A DNA stretch of 41,701 nt from Prochlorococcus sp. AG-402-M18 (GCA_003216595.1 QCIQ01000013.1:1-41701); one strand, 5' to 3'. Numbered from the stretch's first letter, positions 28,118 to 37,321 are shown. The notes: generated from the sequence alone by a model not told the origin. A program made the numbers and translations.

Positions 28118-28348
28118 TTAGGCTAATCCTAATAATTTAATTCTGAAGAGAGCAACATTTTTGGATTGGATTGGATTTGAAATGAGAAAAGGATGATTTT
28201 TAATCTTCTCAAAGGCTATTTCTATCTTTTTATCTATTTTGTGATCTTTATTATTTACTAGATCACAATCCTTCCAGGCGGCATCAAATGCCATTGCAAA
28301 ACTATCAGCATTATTATATAGATTTTCACTAGATCCTTCTAAATTCAT
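28118..28348 (-). CDS. Hypothetical 76-residue protein
   Basis: A small soluble product rich in Asn, Lys and Asp (MNLEGSSENLYNNADSFAMA...) with no recognised motif. One segment, SFAMAFDAAWKDCDL, could be an amphipathic helix. It converges on the epimerase gene with 33 bases between and has no downstream partner on its strand. It has an ATG start and reasonable codon use, so it is probably real, but I do not recognise a family. Confidence 0.45.
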   Translation of the reverse strand: MNLEGSSENLYNNADSFAMAFDAAWKDCDLVNNKDHKIDKKIEIAFEKIKNHPFLISNPIQSKNVALFRIKLLGLA

Positions 28349-28756
28349 CAGAATAGAATCAAATATTTAATTCATTCTAACTCTTTAATGGGATATTAAA
28401 AATGACCAAGTCATTGTAATATAGTTAATCATTATTTATTTTTCTCTATAAAGCCTATCTTAATATGGTTTTTGGTTTATAAGCTAACTAATGCATTTGG
28501 AGATAAATAATATGAAAACCAACATAAGTGACTATTATTGTTTAAAATATAATTGATTATCAGTTATTGATTTTGCCAGATATTAACGATCTTTTAGTTT
28601 TACTTGTTATTGTCTTTATTTTAATAGTGAATTTATTTCGAAGAAATCGAAATTAAGACTATCAAATCTAACCTTACTTAATGGTTTAAGAAAATTAATT
28701 AATTAGTCTTTATAATTATTAACTTTAGATGTTTAACTTTGTAGTGCTTAAGCGAA
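28349..28756. other. Gene-poor AT-rich interval
   Basis: About 400 bases with no convincing gene. The plus strand has a 27-codon frame from a TTG at 28573 to 28656 encoding a hydrophobic helix followed by RRNRN, and a 14-codon ATG frame at 28512 preceded by GGAG; neither is long enough to support on its own. No tRNA, strong hairpin or repeat is evident. Confidence 0.5.
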
Positions 28757-28924
28757 CTAGGAGTCTCTAAGAGTTGTTCCAAGTCTCAAAGCTAAAACCC
28801 CTGCAAAAATAACCATTAAAAATGATATGCCCGCAAGATCAGGTGAATTTATACCTAGACCTGAGGAGAAATCTACTTTGGATAGATCAAACGTACTTTG
28901 AACGCAGAATAAAAGGCTCATCAT
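28757..28924 (-). CDS. Small single-helix membrane protein, hypothetical
   Basis: A 55-residue frame with an ATG-ATG start: a short N-terminal region (MMSLLFCVQS), a polar stretch containing DLSKVDFSSGLGINSPDLAG, then one transmembrane helix (ISFLMVIFAGVLALRL) and a short polar tail ending TTLRDS. The residue use is protein-like and its GC is higher than the surrounding spacer. The helix plus short arginine-containing tail recalls small single-helix photosystem subunits, loosely PsaM-like, but the match is too weak to name. It lies alone between spacer regions. Confidence 0.5.
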   Translation of the reverse strand: MMSLLFCVQSTFDLSKVDFSSGLGINSPDLAGISFLMVIFAGVLALRLGTTLRDS

Positions 28925-29019
28925 CTCTAAACAACTAATTTCATTTATGCTAACTCAAGATTGAAATGATCTTTTATGTTTTGAGCTTCTAGTATCAACT
29001 CCTATACAGTTTTGTAATA

Positions 29020-29165
29020 ATTAGTATGTGTTTACTTTTCAACTTATGGCTTAAATGCCTCTCAGCTCCAAGTTATAGGTGGGTAAACACATAGATAAAG
29101 TAAACCTAACACTGTCCTAGACATTAAAAAGCACCTTGTTGGAGGTCCTTTTTAATGTCTTACAA
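29020..29165 (+). ncRNA. Candidate structured small RNA
   Basis: TATGTGTTTAC (29025-29035) pairs perfectly with GTAAACACATA (29083-29093), closing a domain that holds AACTT/AAGTT (29041-29045 with 29070-29074) and a small GGC/GCC hairpin (29048-29059). About 25 bases on, AGACATTAAAAAG (29119-29131) and CTTTTTAATGTCT (29148-29160) form a stem extended inward by ACCT/AGGT across one C-C mismatch, with a T-run in its right arm. A folded domain followed by a terminator-like stem suggests an RNA of about 140 bases. The strand is inferred from this order; no known family was recognised. Confidence 0.4.
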
Positions 29166-29372
29166 ACTGGGGAAAGTTTGAAGAGCAACATCCCACGACC
29201 TTCGCAGGCATGTATCAGTTCTGGGTTCCAAAAAACCTATTTGGATAAAATGCATATCCAATCGGAATCGCCTCTATTGCCTCTGTTTTTCACGGAAGGT
29301 ATATTCTATTTTTCTCTAGAACGCTCTTTTAGTAGGCGGTTACACTATAGTGAAGTGATAGTGAATATGCAT

Positions 29373-29395
29373 TAAAAAAGCACCTTTCGGTGCTT
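29373..29395 (-). terminator. Terminator of tRNA-Phe
   Basis: On the minus strand, AAGCACC-GAAA-GGTGCTT is followed directly by T's. The hairpin begins a few bases after the CCA end of tRNA-Phe, so it most likely ends that transcript. Confidence 0.8.
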
Positions 29396-29400
29396 ATTAA

Positions 29401-29476
29401 TGGTGCCAGGACCCAGATTTGAACTGGGGACACGGCGATTTTCAGTCGCCTGCTCTACCAACTGAGCTATCCCGGC
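29401..29476 (-). tRNA. tRNA-Phe (GAA)
   Basis: Read on the minus strand, the acceptor arm GCCGGGA pairs with TCCTGGC (one G-U), the D-arm contains AGCTCAGTTGGTAGAGC, the anticodon loop is CTGAAAA with anticodon GAA, and the T-arm contains GTTCAAATC. The discriminator A and the CCA end are encoded (29401-29403), in contrast to the tRNA-Thr of this window. Confidence 0.97.
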
Positions 29477-29620
29477 TTTAATACGTAATAATCTACCAAT
29501 TCGTAAGTACCTTATCGAAAAATAAATTGAAATCACCTTAATTTTCTTATGTCTAATTGCAAAAGCAATTGGAAAAAAATGAGAACGCTGGCTTCCTCAT
29601 TAATTTGTCGGAAGCAAATT

Positions 29621-29890
29621 TTATAACGCAGGAATGGCTTTAATCATCTTAACCAATGTTTTATGAGCATCCGAACAGTCTTGAAGAGTATGATCAAATT
29701 TTATTTCTAATTTCTGGTCATCAATTTGAAGCTGAATAGATTCTGGAGATAGGCTTATCATTTTCGCTGAATTAAAAGTTTTAATTTTCCCATAATATTT
29801 TGCGTATGCATTGACTGCATCTCCATGATCTTTGTTCATATGATTGCATATCCTTGTACTTGAATCTTGGGTGATTGGCTCAGAATTCAT
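29621..29890 (-). CDS. DUF2470 domain protein
   Basis: A stand-alone 89-residue DUF2470 domain, the small domain found at the C-terminus of HugZ-type haem-degrading proteins and of chloroplast tetrapyrrole-related proteins. The signature is the N-terminal ICNHMNKDHGDAVNAYAKYY, with His17 and His22, and the second half has the expected beta-strand pattern IQLQIDDQKLEIKFDH. The function of isolated copies is not established; a link to haem or tetrapyrrole handling is inference. It sits about 145 bases from tRNA-Phe and 96 bases upstream of the FGGY kinase end is not in a tight operon. Confidence 0.8.
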   Translation of the reverse strand: MNSEPITQDSSTRICNHMNKDHGDAVNAYAKYYGKIKTFNSAKMISLSPESIQLQIDDQKLEIKFDHTLQDCSDAHKTLVKMIKAIPAL

Positions 29891-29986
29891 AATTTTTTTA
29901 GGTAGTAAATTTAGAAAATAATTAATAAGTTAATTAGAGTTTAATAAACTGAGATTAAAATTATGATAGAGAATTTAATGCTTAAG

Positions 29987-31222
29987 TCATAATAATCCCT
30001 GCAAAGCAATACTTGCTACTCCTGCTGCCGGTGGTCTGTTGCAAACTTTTATTGGTATCCCAATTTCTCTCTCTCTTATCTTTTTCCAAGTAATATTTTT
30101 TGCACCTCCTCCAATAGTAATGATTTGCCTAGGTAAATCAGCTCCTATTTCATTAAGTTTTTGCCAGCCTTTTGCTTCTATCTTTGCCAACCCTTCAAAT
30201 AATGCATGAAGATAAAGAGAATCACTAACTGGTCTTGGCTCTAATTTAGGTTGTAAATTGGGATCATCGATTGGAAATCTTTCTCCTTGATTTGATAGTG
30301 GAAGAAGATTTAGTTCTGTTGATTTCTTAGGATTTATTTGTTTGCTTAATTCTTCAATATATTCAACATTAAAAAAATCAAGCAGTATTGAAGCCCCTGC
30401 ATTAGATGCACCACCAGATAGCCAATTTCCTAATAGTTTATGATTTGAGATGCCTTTCCCAGAAAGGGGCTTGTTTACAAACTTTTTAATCACTATTGTG
30501 CTGCCCAGGATTGTTACTCCATCATTTTTATTAGGAAAAGTTGCTAAAACTCCAGCATTAGAATCTGTAGTTCCTGCTATTACTTGGAGATTTTTTGGTA
30601 AATCTAATTCATTTGCTTTGTTACTACATATTTTTCCCATTATTTGACCTGAAGGAATTATTTTTGGAAGACATTTTAACCATTTTAAATTATGGAAATT
30701 TTCTGGCCATGATCTATTGGATATTTCCCAACCCATCCTAATATTGTTCCCTTCTTCACCATAATCCCAATTATTGATAAGCCATCCACTAATCCAATCG
30801 GCTTGGTGCCTTAAGATTATTTCATTACCGTATAAGGCTAATAGTCTTAGTGCTCTCCCAACACTTCCACTTATGCTTGAGCCTGCACATTCTTTTGTAA
30901 ATAGCTTCTCAATCTCGTATCTATATTCTGAATAAGATAAGAAATAAGGTAGAGCTTGTCCGATAGGCTGACCATTTTTTTCGCATGCTAAAAGTGTTCC
31001 AGATGTACCAGCTACTGAACAAGCAACCAATTTTTCTTTTAGATTCTTAGGAATTTCTTGTATTAGAGCTTTGAGGCTATTTATCCAGTCTTCAGATATT
31101 TCAAGACCTTTAGAGTATGTTTTTGATGATGTTAATAGTATTTTCTTTTTAGTATTAATGATTGCAATTCTTACCCCTGATGTACCAAGATCTATACCAA
31201 GCACAAGAGAATTATTTAACAT
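29987..31222 (-). CDS. FGGY-family sugar kinase, D-ribulokinase-like
   Basis: ATP-dependent kinase of the FGGY family. The N-terminal phosphate-1 motif is GIDLGTSGVRIAIINTKK; AGTTDSNAGVLA marks the second domain and ITIGGGAKNITWKKIR the adenosine-binding region. At 411 residues it is about 80 shorter than classical xylulokinases, matching the short cyanobacterial/plant XK1 group, which phosphorylates D-ribulose. The exact sugar is inferred from that group. It starts 19 bases after the metK stop on the same strand. Confidence 0.85.
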   Translation of the reverse strand: MLNNSLVLGIDLGTSGVRIAIINTKKKILLTSSKTYSKGLEISEDWINSLKALIQEIPKNLKEKLVACSVAGTSGTLLACEKNGQPIGQALPYFLSYSEYRYEIEKLFTKECAGSSISGSVGRALRLLALYGNEIILRHQADWISGWLINNWDYGEEGNNIRMGWEISNRSWPENFHNLKWLKCLPKIIPSGQIMGKICSNKANELDLPKNLQVIAGTTDSNAGVLATFPNKNDGVTILGSTIVIKKFVNKPLSGKGISNHKLLGNWLSGGASNAGASILLDFFNVEYIEELSKQINPKKSTELNLLPLSNQGERFPIDDPNLQPKLEPRPVSDSLYLHALFEGLAKIEAKGWQKLNEIGADLPRQIITIGGGAKNITWKKIREREIGIPIKVCNRPPAAGVASIALQGLL

Positions 31223-31241
31223 TTTTTTGATTAAATTCTTT

Positions 31242-32471
31242 TTATCTGAGCGAACTTAATTCTTTTGCTTTTTGATTTACATCCTCCCATGGGAGAAGAA
31301 TATCCGTTCTACCAAAATGACCATAGGCAGCAGTATCTCTATAAAAACGTCCACCTCTAAAACTTGGTAGGTTTTGAAGATCGAATGCTTTAATAATTGC
31401 GCTTGGTCTTAGATCAAATTGATCTTGTACAAGTTGGGTTAATTTTGCGTCTGAGATCTTTCCTGTCCCAAATGAATCCACAAGTATCGATATAGGTTTT
31501 GCAACTCCTATTGCGTAGCTTAATTGAACTTCAACTTTTTTTGCAAGACTTGCTGCAACTAATGCCTTCGCAACAAATCTTGCTGCATATGCTGCAGATC
31601 TATCAACTTTAGTAGGGTCTTTCCCTGAGAAAGCACCTCCTCCATGTCGAGCATATCCACCATAGGTGTCAACAATTATTTTTCTTCCAGTTAGACCTGC
31701 GTCGCCTTGAGGACCTCCAATAACAAATTTTCCAGTAGGATTTACAAGGAATCGAGTTGATTCTTTAGCGGGTTTTAGAGGAAGGTCTTCAGTGGCAGGT
31801 TCAACAACAAATTTCCATAGGTCTTTAGCAATTCTTTTCTGGATTTCCTCTTCAAGGGTTATTCCAGCAACTTCTGATTTGTGCTGAGTAGAAATTAGTA
31901 TTGTGTCTATGGAGCATGGTACTCCGTTCTCGTAGGAGACACTTACTTGGGTTTTGCCATCAGGTAAAAGATAATCGAGTAATTGTTGATGCCTAACTAA
32001 TGCAAGCCTTCTCGCTAATCTATGAGCGAGACTAATTGGCAATGGCATAAGTTCAGGAGTCTCGTCACAAGCAAATCCAAACATAATCCCCTGATCACCA
32101 GCCCCAACTTGATCAAGCGGATCTGTTGAATGGTCTTCAGCTTCATTTACACCTTGAGCTATATCTGAAGACTGTTGGTCAAGTGCGACTAGAACTGCGC
32201 AACTATTAGCATCAAATCCCCCATCACTAGCACTTCTATAGCCAATGCTTTTGATGACTTCTCTAACAAGCTTGTTGAAATCCACCTCTGCTTTGGAAGT
32301 TATTTCTCCAGTTATTAAACATAAGCCAGTATTAACAACTGCTTCACATGCGACTCTGCTGGTTGGATCTGCACTTAAGCATGCATCTAAAACTGCGTCA
32401 CTCACTTGATCACAGATTTTGTCTGGATGACCTTCAGTGACAGATTCAGATGTGAAAACGTATCTACTCAT
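31242..32471 (-). CDS. metK: S-adenosylmethionine synthetase
   Basis: Makes S-adenosylmethionine from methionine and ATP. The 409-residue enzyme has GHPDKICDQ at 14-22 (ATP and metal binding), [40 protein letters not shown] and [19 protein letters not shown], all diagnostic. The product feeds methylation, including chlorophyll and quinone synthesis, and polyamine synthesis whose by-product MtnP recycles. It begins 23 bases after the HAD phosphatase stop, with no room for a SAM riboswitch in that gap. Confidence 0.98.
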   Translation of the reverse strand: MSRYVFTSESVTEGHPDKICDQVSDAVLDACLSADPTSRVACEAVVNTGLCLITGEITSKAEVDFNKLVREVIKSIGYRSASDGGFDANSCAVLVALDQQSSDIAQGVNEAEDHSTDPLDQVGAGDQGIMFGFACDETPELMPLPISLAHRLARRLALVRHQQLLDYLLPDGKTQVSVSYENGVPCSIDTILISTQHKSEVAGITLEEEIQKRIAKDLWKFVVEPATEDLPLKPAKESTRFLVNPTGKFVIGGPQGDAGLTGRKIIVDTYGGYARHGGGAFSGKDPTKVDRSAAYAARFVAKALVAASLAKKVEVQLSYAIGVAKPISILVDSFGTGKISDAKLTQLVQDQFDLRPSAIIKAFDLQNLPSFRGGRFYRDTAAYGHFGRTDILLPWEDVNQKAKELSSLR

Positions 32472-32494
32472 ATGAAATCTTAATATTCAATATT

Positions 32495-33283
32495 TTAGTG
32501 GCTTGAATGAATTTTTAATTCATTTAATTTTTCTATAAGAAATCTTTTTTCAGTCAGGCTTGGGGGGTTTTTCCAGCCACCATTAAAGCCTATTATTATT
32601 GGTATTCCAGCTTCTTTGGACATTCTTAAATCAGTATCTGCATCTGAAATAAGAGCACAATCTGAAGGATTAAAGTTCATTTTTTTGCAAAGTTCTATAA
32701 CTGCTTTTGGGTTAGGTTTTGAAGGTTTATTCTCACCACTCCAAATATAATCAAATATCCCTTCTAATTTATTACTGCTAATAAATTCTTCAATCCCTGC
32801 TTGTGTATCATTTGTCATTAATGCAATAGATACTCCTTCTTTTTGTAGAGAAGCCAATAGATCTAAAGCTCCTGAAATTAGAGTTCTTTGCTTTTGCTTT
32901 GTACCTTTTTGATTGGCAAGGTAGATATCTACTTCATTGAAGATTTCTTTCCCTATTGAAAGTGATTGAAACCAATTGAAACCAAATAACGTGAATATTG
33001 TCGCAGTAGATATAATATTTTGCTCTCTAGAAGCTATTGCTAGGCTTGCATTAGCTGAAAGACAATTTTTTTTTAATCCATAAATAGAAATAAGTAACTT
33101 TTTCAGTAACCAAATTTTAATATTGTTTAGTTTTAATTTTTTAAATTTTTCTTCAAAAAAATCTATCCTTGTTTTAGCCAGTTCTAATAAGCATTCTTCG
33201 CTATTCGATAGGGTTCCATCCTTATCAAATATTATTGCCTTAATAAAACCAACAGAGCTATTTCTTATTAATAGTTCTGCCAT
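32495..33283 (-). CDS. HAD-superfamily phosphatase
   Basis: Haloacid dehalogenase-like hydrolase, probably a phosphoglycolate-phosphatase-type enzyme. Motif I is IIFDKDGTLSNSE with nucleophile Asp20 and Asp22; motif II is ALMTNDT; motif III has Lys in ENKPSKPNPKAV; motif IV is ISDADTDLRMSKEAG. The all-helical cap between motifs I and II is of the C1 type. The substrate cannot be told from sequence. It is 18 bases after rpsA and 23 before metK on the same strand, so the three may be one transcript. Confidence 0.85.
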   Translation of the reverse strand: MAELLIRNSSVGFIKAIIFDKDGTLSNSEECLLELAKTRIDFFEEKFKKLKLNNIKIWLLKKLLISIYGLKKNCLSANASLAIASREQNIISTATIFTLFGFNWFQSLSIGKEIFNEVDIYLANQKGTKQKQRTLISGALDLLASLQKEGVSIALMTNDTQAGIEEFISSNKLEGIFDYIWSGENKPSKPNPKAVIELCKKMNFNPSDCALISDADTDLRMSKEAGIPIIIGFNGGWKNPPSLTEKRFLIEKLNELKIHSSH

Positions 33284-33301
33284 TTCAAAGAATGTAAATA
33301 A

Positions 33302-34411
33302 TCAAATAGTCATTACTGCAATAGGATCTTCTCCCTCTTCTGCTTGCTCAAGAAGCATTTGTTTGTATCTTGCTGCCATCTCTTCAGCCTTATCAAAAAC
33401 TTTTTGCGGATCTGTAAGCATGTCTCCAGGTTCTGGCTCAAGTGCTTTTGTGGAAAGGGAAATTCGGCCTCTTTCAGCGTCTAGATCTATTATCATTACT
33501 TTCATTTGGTCGTTAACGTTTAAGACAGAGTGAGGAGTTTCAATATGCTCGTGACTTATTTCAGAGATATGAAGAAGTCCACTTACGCCTCCAATATCTA
33601 TAAATGCACCATAGGGTTTAATTCCTCTTACTGCTCCAACAACAACTTCTCCAACTTCAAGGCGATTCATTTTCCTTTCAACCAAAGCTCTGCGATGACT
33701 TAACACAAGCCTATTTCTTTCTTCATCAACCTCTAAGAATTTCAATGGTAGAAAATCAGCAACTAGCTCTTCTTTTGCCTTCCTAGTGCTTATATGTGAT
33801 CCAGGAATAAAGCCTCTAAGGCCTTCAACTCGAACAAGTGCACCGCCTCTGTTTGTAGCAAAAACCTCTGAGTAAATAGTGGCATCTTCTTTTTGTAATT
33901 GTCTAACTCTTTCCCAAGCTCGTTGATATTCAATTCTTCTAATTGATAAAGATAATTGACCATCTTCATTTTCCTCAGTCATTATAAAAAACTCTCTAAT
34001 TTCTGAAGGCTGCAAAACATCGCTAAGGCCCTCGACTCTATTTATTGATACTTCTTGCATAGGCATAAAAGCCGCAGTTTTGGCACCAATGTCAATCATT
34101 GCTCCTTTTGACTCAAGAGCAAACACAGTTCCATTGACTATGTCGCCAGGCTTAAAGTTGTAGTCATATTTGCTGAGTAAAGATGCAAATTCATCAAGGG
34201 TGAAACCTGCACTTTCGAGATCACTCTTATTGATTCTGCTTGAAGAGTCATCAGCAGTAGGAATGTCTTGAGGAATATCGTCTTGTTTTAAATTATTAAT
34301 GGAAGTTTCTTCAGATTCTGCGCTTACGGAATTTGAGGTGTTTTCTTCAGATATTGATGTTTCTTCTTCAGGATTTTTTTCTTGAACTTTACCTGCTGGA
34401 TTTTCAGACAT
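33302..34411 (-). CDS. rpsA: 30S ribosomal protein S1
   Basis: mRNA-binding ribosomal protein. The first 65 or so residues are Ser/Glu/Asp-rich and probably disordered. Three S1 OB-fold repeats follow, beginning near DIVNGTVFALESKGAMIDIG, then near ATIYSEVFATNRGGALVRVE, then near GEVVVGAVRGIKPYGAFIDIGG; the last also has GLLHISEISHEHI. Three repeats and 369 residues are the cyanobacterial S1 form, shorter than the six-repeat E. coli protein. It is 103 bases downstream of nrdR, same strand. Confidence 0.96.
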   Translation of the reverse strand: MSENPAGKVQEKNPEEETSISEENTSNSVSAESEETSINNLKQDDIPQDIPTADDSSSRINKSDLESAGFTLDEFASLLSKYDYNFKPGDIVNGTVFALESKGAMIDIGAKTAAFMPMQEVSINRVEGLSDVLQPSEIREFFIMTEENEDGQLSLSIRRIEYQRAWERVRQLQKEDATIYSEVFATNRGGALVRVEGLRGFIPGSHISTRKAKEELVADFLPLKFLEVDEERNRLVLSHRRALVERKMNRLEVGEVVVGAVRGIKPYGAFIDIGGVSGLLHISEISHEHIETPHSVLNVNDQMKVMIIDLDAERGRISLSTKALEPEPGDMLTDPQKVFDKAEEMAARYKQMLLEQAEEGEDPIAVMTI

Positions 34412-34514
34412 GCTTGAATGGCGGTCTGCCTTTTTAGGACAGTGCGATAGAAATACAAAATGGCCCGCCGACCAAATTGAAATTAAATTCTACTTTATTG
34501 ATAGGTCTTTCTCG

Positions 34515-34994
34515 TTAAAGAACTGATACTAATTCTTCTTTTTTTATTGGTTTTAGTGATTCAAGGGTTTTCATGAAATCATTTATTCCATCAAATTGTC
34601 TATAAACTGAGGCAAATCTGATATAGGCAACTTCATTAATATCTTTTAAATGTGTAAGAACCATTTCTCCAATCTCAATTGTTTTAACCTCTTTGCGAAG
34701 TCCTTGATGCAGTTCTAGTTCTATTTCGTCAACAATAAATTCAATTTTAGATGCAGGTATAAGTGTTTTTTCGCATGCTCTGTTTAAACCATTGATTATT
34801 TTACCTCGATTAAATAATTCTTTTGTCCCGCTTTTCTTTAAAACATAGATTGGTACTGTTTCTACTCTTTCATAAGTAGTAAATCGGAAGTCGCAATTTA
34901 AGCACTCCCTTCTTCTTCTTACACTTCTTCCAGAGTCAGCCGAACGAGATTCAAGAACTCGACTGTCAGTATTTTGGCAAGATGGGCACTGCAT
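34515..34994 (-). CDS. nrdR: Transcriptional repressor NrdR
   Basis: Nucleotide-sensing repressor of ribonucleotide reductase genes. The zinc ribbon is formed by Cys3, Cys6, Cys31 and Cys34 ([10 protein letters not shown] and [15 protein letters not shown]), followed by an ATP-cone domain of about residues 49-139 ([20 protein letters not shown]...). The 159-residue length is normal. Its regulated nrd genes are not in this window. It lies between psbT and rpsA on the minus strand, separated from psbT by a strong terminator. Confidence 0.96.
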   Translation of the reverse strand: MQCPSCQNTDSRVLESRSADSGRSVRRRRECLNCDFRFTTYERVETVPIYVLKKSGTKELFNRGKIINGLNRACEKTLIPASKIEFIVDEIELELHQGLRKEVKTIEIGEMVLTHLKDINEVAYIRFASVYRQFDGINDFMKTLESLKPIKKEELVSVL

Positions 34995-35135
34995 GCAGCC
35001 CTTTTAAATAATTTTACTAACTTTAAACATTTATTTGGCTTCTGAGAAGGGGCAGATCAAATAAAAATACTTTTTATTTGAAAAAAATGTATATTTTAAA
35101 GATTAAATCAATAAAATTTTTCATTTGTAATTTAG

Positions 35136-35180
35136 ACAATAAAAAAAGCCCTGACATTATGTCAGGGCTTTTTTTATTGT
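35136..35180 (-). terminator. Intrinsic terminator of psbB-psbT
   Basis: A perfect inverted repeat with 22-base arms around a single base; the GC core is GCCCTGACAT / ATGTCAGGGC, flanked by a run of A's on one side and T's on the other. It begins 4 bases after the psbT stop on the minus strand. Its core resembles the psbJ terminator. Confidence 0.92.
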
Positions 35181-35183
35181 GTT

Positions 35184-35279
35184 TTACTTGTCGTACTTTG
35201 GAGGATCGCGGAATGCGACAGCAAAGAACAAGGTTACAAGTGCCAAAGTGAGTATTAGCACGTAAGAGAAAGCTTCCAT
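35184..35279 (-). CDS. psbT: Photosystem II protein T
   Basis: A 31-residue single-helix PSII subunit near the D1/D2 interface, important for recovery from photodamage. Sequence: [20 protein letters not shown] followed by [11 protein letters not shown], the usual family ending (FRDPPKIxK). Too short for routine ORF calling. It lies 37 bases downstream of psbB in the same orientation, the conserved psbB-psbT order, and is followed by the terminator. Confidence 0.97.
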
Positions 35280-35316
35280 CTAAGTTCTCGGTATAAGGGG
35301 GGTAAAGAATCCTGAC

Positions 35317-36840
35317 TTAGGCCCGACCAGGTACTCGGCGAGTTGATTCGTCTCCAAGTTTTTTGAAGAGACCAAACTCAACTTGATCGCCTAGCTCTGG
35401 ATCGATACCTGAGAATCTGTCGCCGAAGAGAGTTCTTGCAGCGTGCCACCAGTGCCCAAATAGGAATAACAAGCCAAAGCACAAGTGTGCATAGGTGAAC
35501 CATGCTCTAGGCGAGCTTCTGAATACACCGTCTGACTTGTAACGATCTCTGTCAAACTTGAAGGCTTCTCCAAGTTGAGCCTTTCTGGCTAGACGCTTAA
35601 CTATTACTGGATCAGTAAATGTTTGTCCATTTAACTCACCACCATAAACAGTAGCTTTAACTCCTGTTTGCTCAATTGAATACTTAGCTTCAGCCCTACG
35701 GAAAGGAATGTCAGCTTTAACATTTCCATCCTTGTCTTCAAGAATGACAGGGAAGTTTTCAAAGAAATTTGGAATTCTTCTTACTTCTAAATCATTACCT
35801 TCGCTATCGGTAAATGAGATGTGCCCTTGCCATCCACTTGGAACTCCATCGCCATTAACCATTGCTCCAACTCTAAATAGACCGCCTTTGGCAGGGCTAT
35901 TTCCGACATAGTCATAGAAAGCAAGTTGCTCAGGAATAGACTCGTAAGCTTCAGCTTTTGAAGCACCATCATTCATAGAATCTTGAACTCTACGGTTGAT
36001 TTCTGTTTTGAAATAACCAGAGTCCCATTGATATCTAGTAGGACCAAATAATTCAACAGGAGTTGTAGCTGATCCATACCACATGGTTCCAGCAACTACG
36101 AAAGATACAAAAAGGACAGCTGCAAGAGCACTTGCAAGAACTCCTTCTAGACTTCCAAGCTTTAAAGCTCTATAAAGCCTTTCTCCAGGTCTGTTGGTGA
36201 TATGGAATATTCCACCAATTATTCCTAAAAGTCCTGCCCCAATGTGATTAGCGACAATTCCTCCGGCATTGAATGGATTAAATCCTTCAGCGCCCCAAAC
36301 AGGAGCAACTTTTTCTACATGCCCGGTTAATCCATATGGATCCGAAACCCATATGCCGACGGTTGAGCAATGAAATGCACCAAAACCAAAGCATGTTAAG
36401 CCAGCTAAGAAAAGATGAATTCCAAAAATTCTTGGAAGATCTAAAGCGGGTTCACCAGTGCGGGAATCTTCCCATAATTCAAGGTCCCAGTATGTCCAGT
36501 GCCATACGGCAGCAAGCATCAAAAGGCCACTGAAAACTATATGAGCTGCAGCAACCCCTTCGAAGCTCCAAAAGCCGGGGTCTACTCCGGTTGCACCGGT
36601 TATATCCCATCCATTCCAGCTGCCTGTAATTCCTAAGCGGGCCATAAAGGGCATGACATACATGCCTTGGCGCCACATTGGATTAAGTACTGGATCAGAA
36701 GGATCAAAAATGGCCAATTCATATAAGGCCATTGAGCCGGCCCAGCCGGCTAACAAAGCAGTATGCATGAGGTGCACGGCCAAGAGGCGGCCAGGGTCGT
36801 TAATAACGACTGTGTGCACCCGATACCAGGGCAATCCCAT
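35317..36840 (-). CDS. psbB: Photosystem II CP47 chlorophyll protein
   Basis: Core chlorophyll-a/b-binding antenna of PSII. The 507-residue protein has the six-helix antenna architecture with many ligand histidines ([67 protein letters not shown]) and the large lumenal loop between helices V and VI. The start [20 protein letters not shown] is the usual CP47 N-terminus. psbT follows it. The codon use is richer in G+C than that of neighbouring genes, as expected for a highly expressed photosystem gene. Confidence 0.99.
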   Translation of the reverse strand: MGLPWYRVHTVVINDPGRLLAVHLMHTALLAGWAGSMALYELAIFDPSDPVLNPMWRQGMYVMPFMARLGITGSWNGWDITGATGVDPGFWSFEGVAAAHIVFSGLLMLAAVWHWTYWDLELWEDSRTGEPALDLPRIFGIHLFLAGLTCFGFGAFHCSTVGIWVSDPYGLTGHVEKVAPVWGAEGFNPFNAGGIVANHIGAGLLGIIGGIFHITNRPGERLYRALKLGSLEGVLASALAAVLFVSFVVAGTMWYGSATTPVELFGPTRYQWDSGYFKTEINRRVQDSMNDGASKAEAYESIPEQLAFYDYVGNSPAKGGLFRVGAMVNGDGVPSGWQGHISFTDSEGNDLEVRRIPNFFENFPVILEDKDGNVKADIPFRRAEAKYSIEQTGVKATVYGGELNGQTFTDPVIVKRLARKAQLGEAFKFDRDRYKSDGVFRSSPRAWFTYAHLCFGLLFLFGHWWHAARTLFGDRFSGIDPELGDQVEFGLFKKLGDESTRRVPGRA

Positions 36841-37321
36841 GGGTCAGGTTCGTATAACGAAGCTGCTTAATGCAGCAAGACTCGCATGATCGTAAATGGT
36901 ATTGCTTGAGTTAATGCACAGGATGTAGAGACCTGAAATGACTTTTGACACTCTTGAATAAAATCTTGCTTGTTTTGAGTGACTCGAATTTGTAAATATC
37001 CAGTGAGAGACTAGAAAAAAATAAAAAAAAAAGAAAAAGAAGAAATTTTGAAATTTAAATTGATTTTGTAATTTTAAGCTGTTTTTGTATCAACCCAATT
37101 TAAAAAAACTGAAATTTATGGATCAAAAACGCATGAAAATAAATTTTTAGAAATTTTTTTCATGCGTTTTTAACCCAAATTCACTTATATGGAAGTTTTT
37201 GAAAACAAAATTTTTCGGCAAATTACAAAATCTCAGTCTCTTTGATTCAAATCTAGGATTTTTTGCTGAAGGGATATATAGTTTGTTTCAGTAAAAATTG
37301 TTCTGAGTAAAAACCTCGGTT
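36841..37321. other. Long intergenic region between divergent psbB and psbM
   Basis: No protein gene is visible in about 480 bases. The part next to psbB should hold the psbB promoter and leader. It contains an A-rich purine tract at about 37012-37052 and a long inverted repeat at 37125-37171. The psbM-proximal 150 bases have no clear structure. Confidence 0.6.
37125..37171. terminator. Terminator-like inverted repeat between psbB and psbM
   Basis: Perfect 15-base arms, AAAAACGCATGAAAA and TTTTCATGCGTTTTT, flank a 17-base AT-rich loop. T-runs at both ends would serve either strand. Because both neighbours are transcribed away from it, it would have to end an unannotated transcript or insulate the two promoters. 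Confidence 0.5.

Larger units (their letters stand above)
28925..29400. other. Intergenic interval with structured-RNA candidate and tRNA-proximal spacer
   Basis: No convincing protein gene. It contains a folded element at 29025-29093, a 17-pair terminator-like hairpin at 29119-29160, a featureless spacer of about 210 bases and the tRNA-Phe terminator at 29373-29395. A 79-codon plus-strand frame (29136-29375) begins inside the hairpin, has no family features and is not called. Confidence 0.55.

Noticed and set aside
28573-28656. 27-codon TTG frame encoding a hydrophobic helix with a basic tail
   Set aside because: Too short, no supported start signal, AT-rich hydrophobic codons arise easily by chance here. 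Mentioned within the intergenic entry.
29136-29375. 79-codon plus-strand ORF before tRNA-Phe
   Set aside because: It starts within the hairpin at 29119-29160, has no conserved features and mixed composition; more likely spacer.
32472-32494. SAM riboswitch upstream of metK
   Set aside because: Only 23 bases separate metK from the upstream gene, too short for any SAM riboswitch class.
36841-37321. Possible ferredoxin gene or remnant between psbB and psbM
   Set aside because: I checked for the four-cysteine 2Fe-2S pattern because a ferredoxin is a plausible neighbour; no frame shows it.
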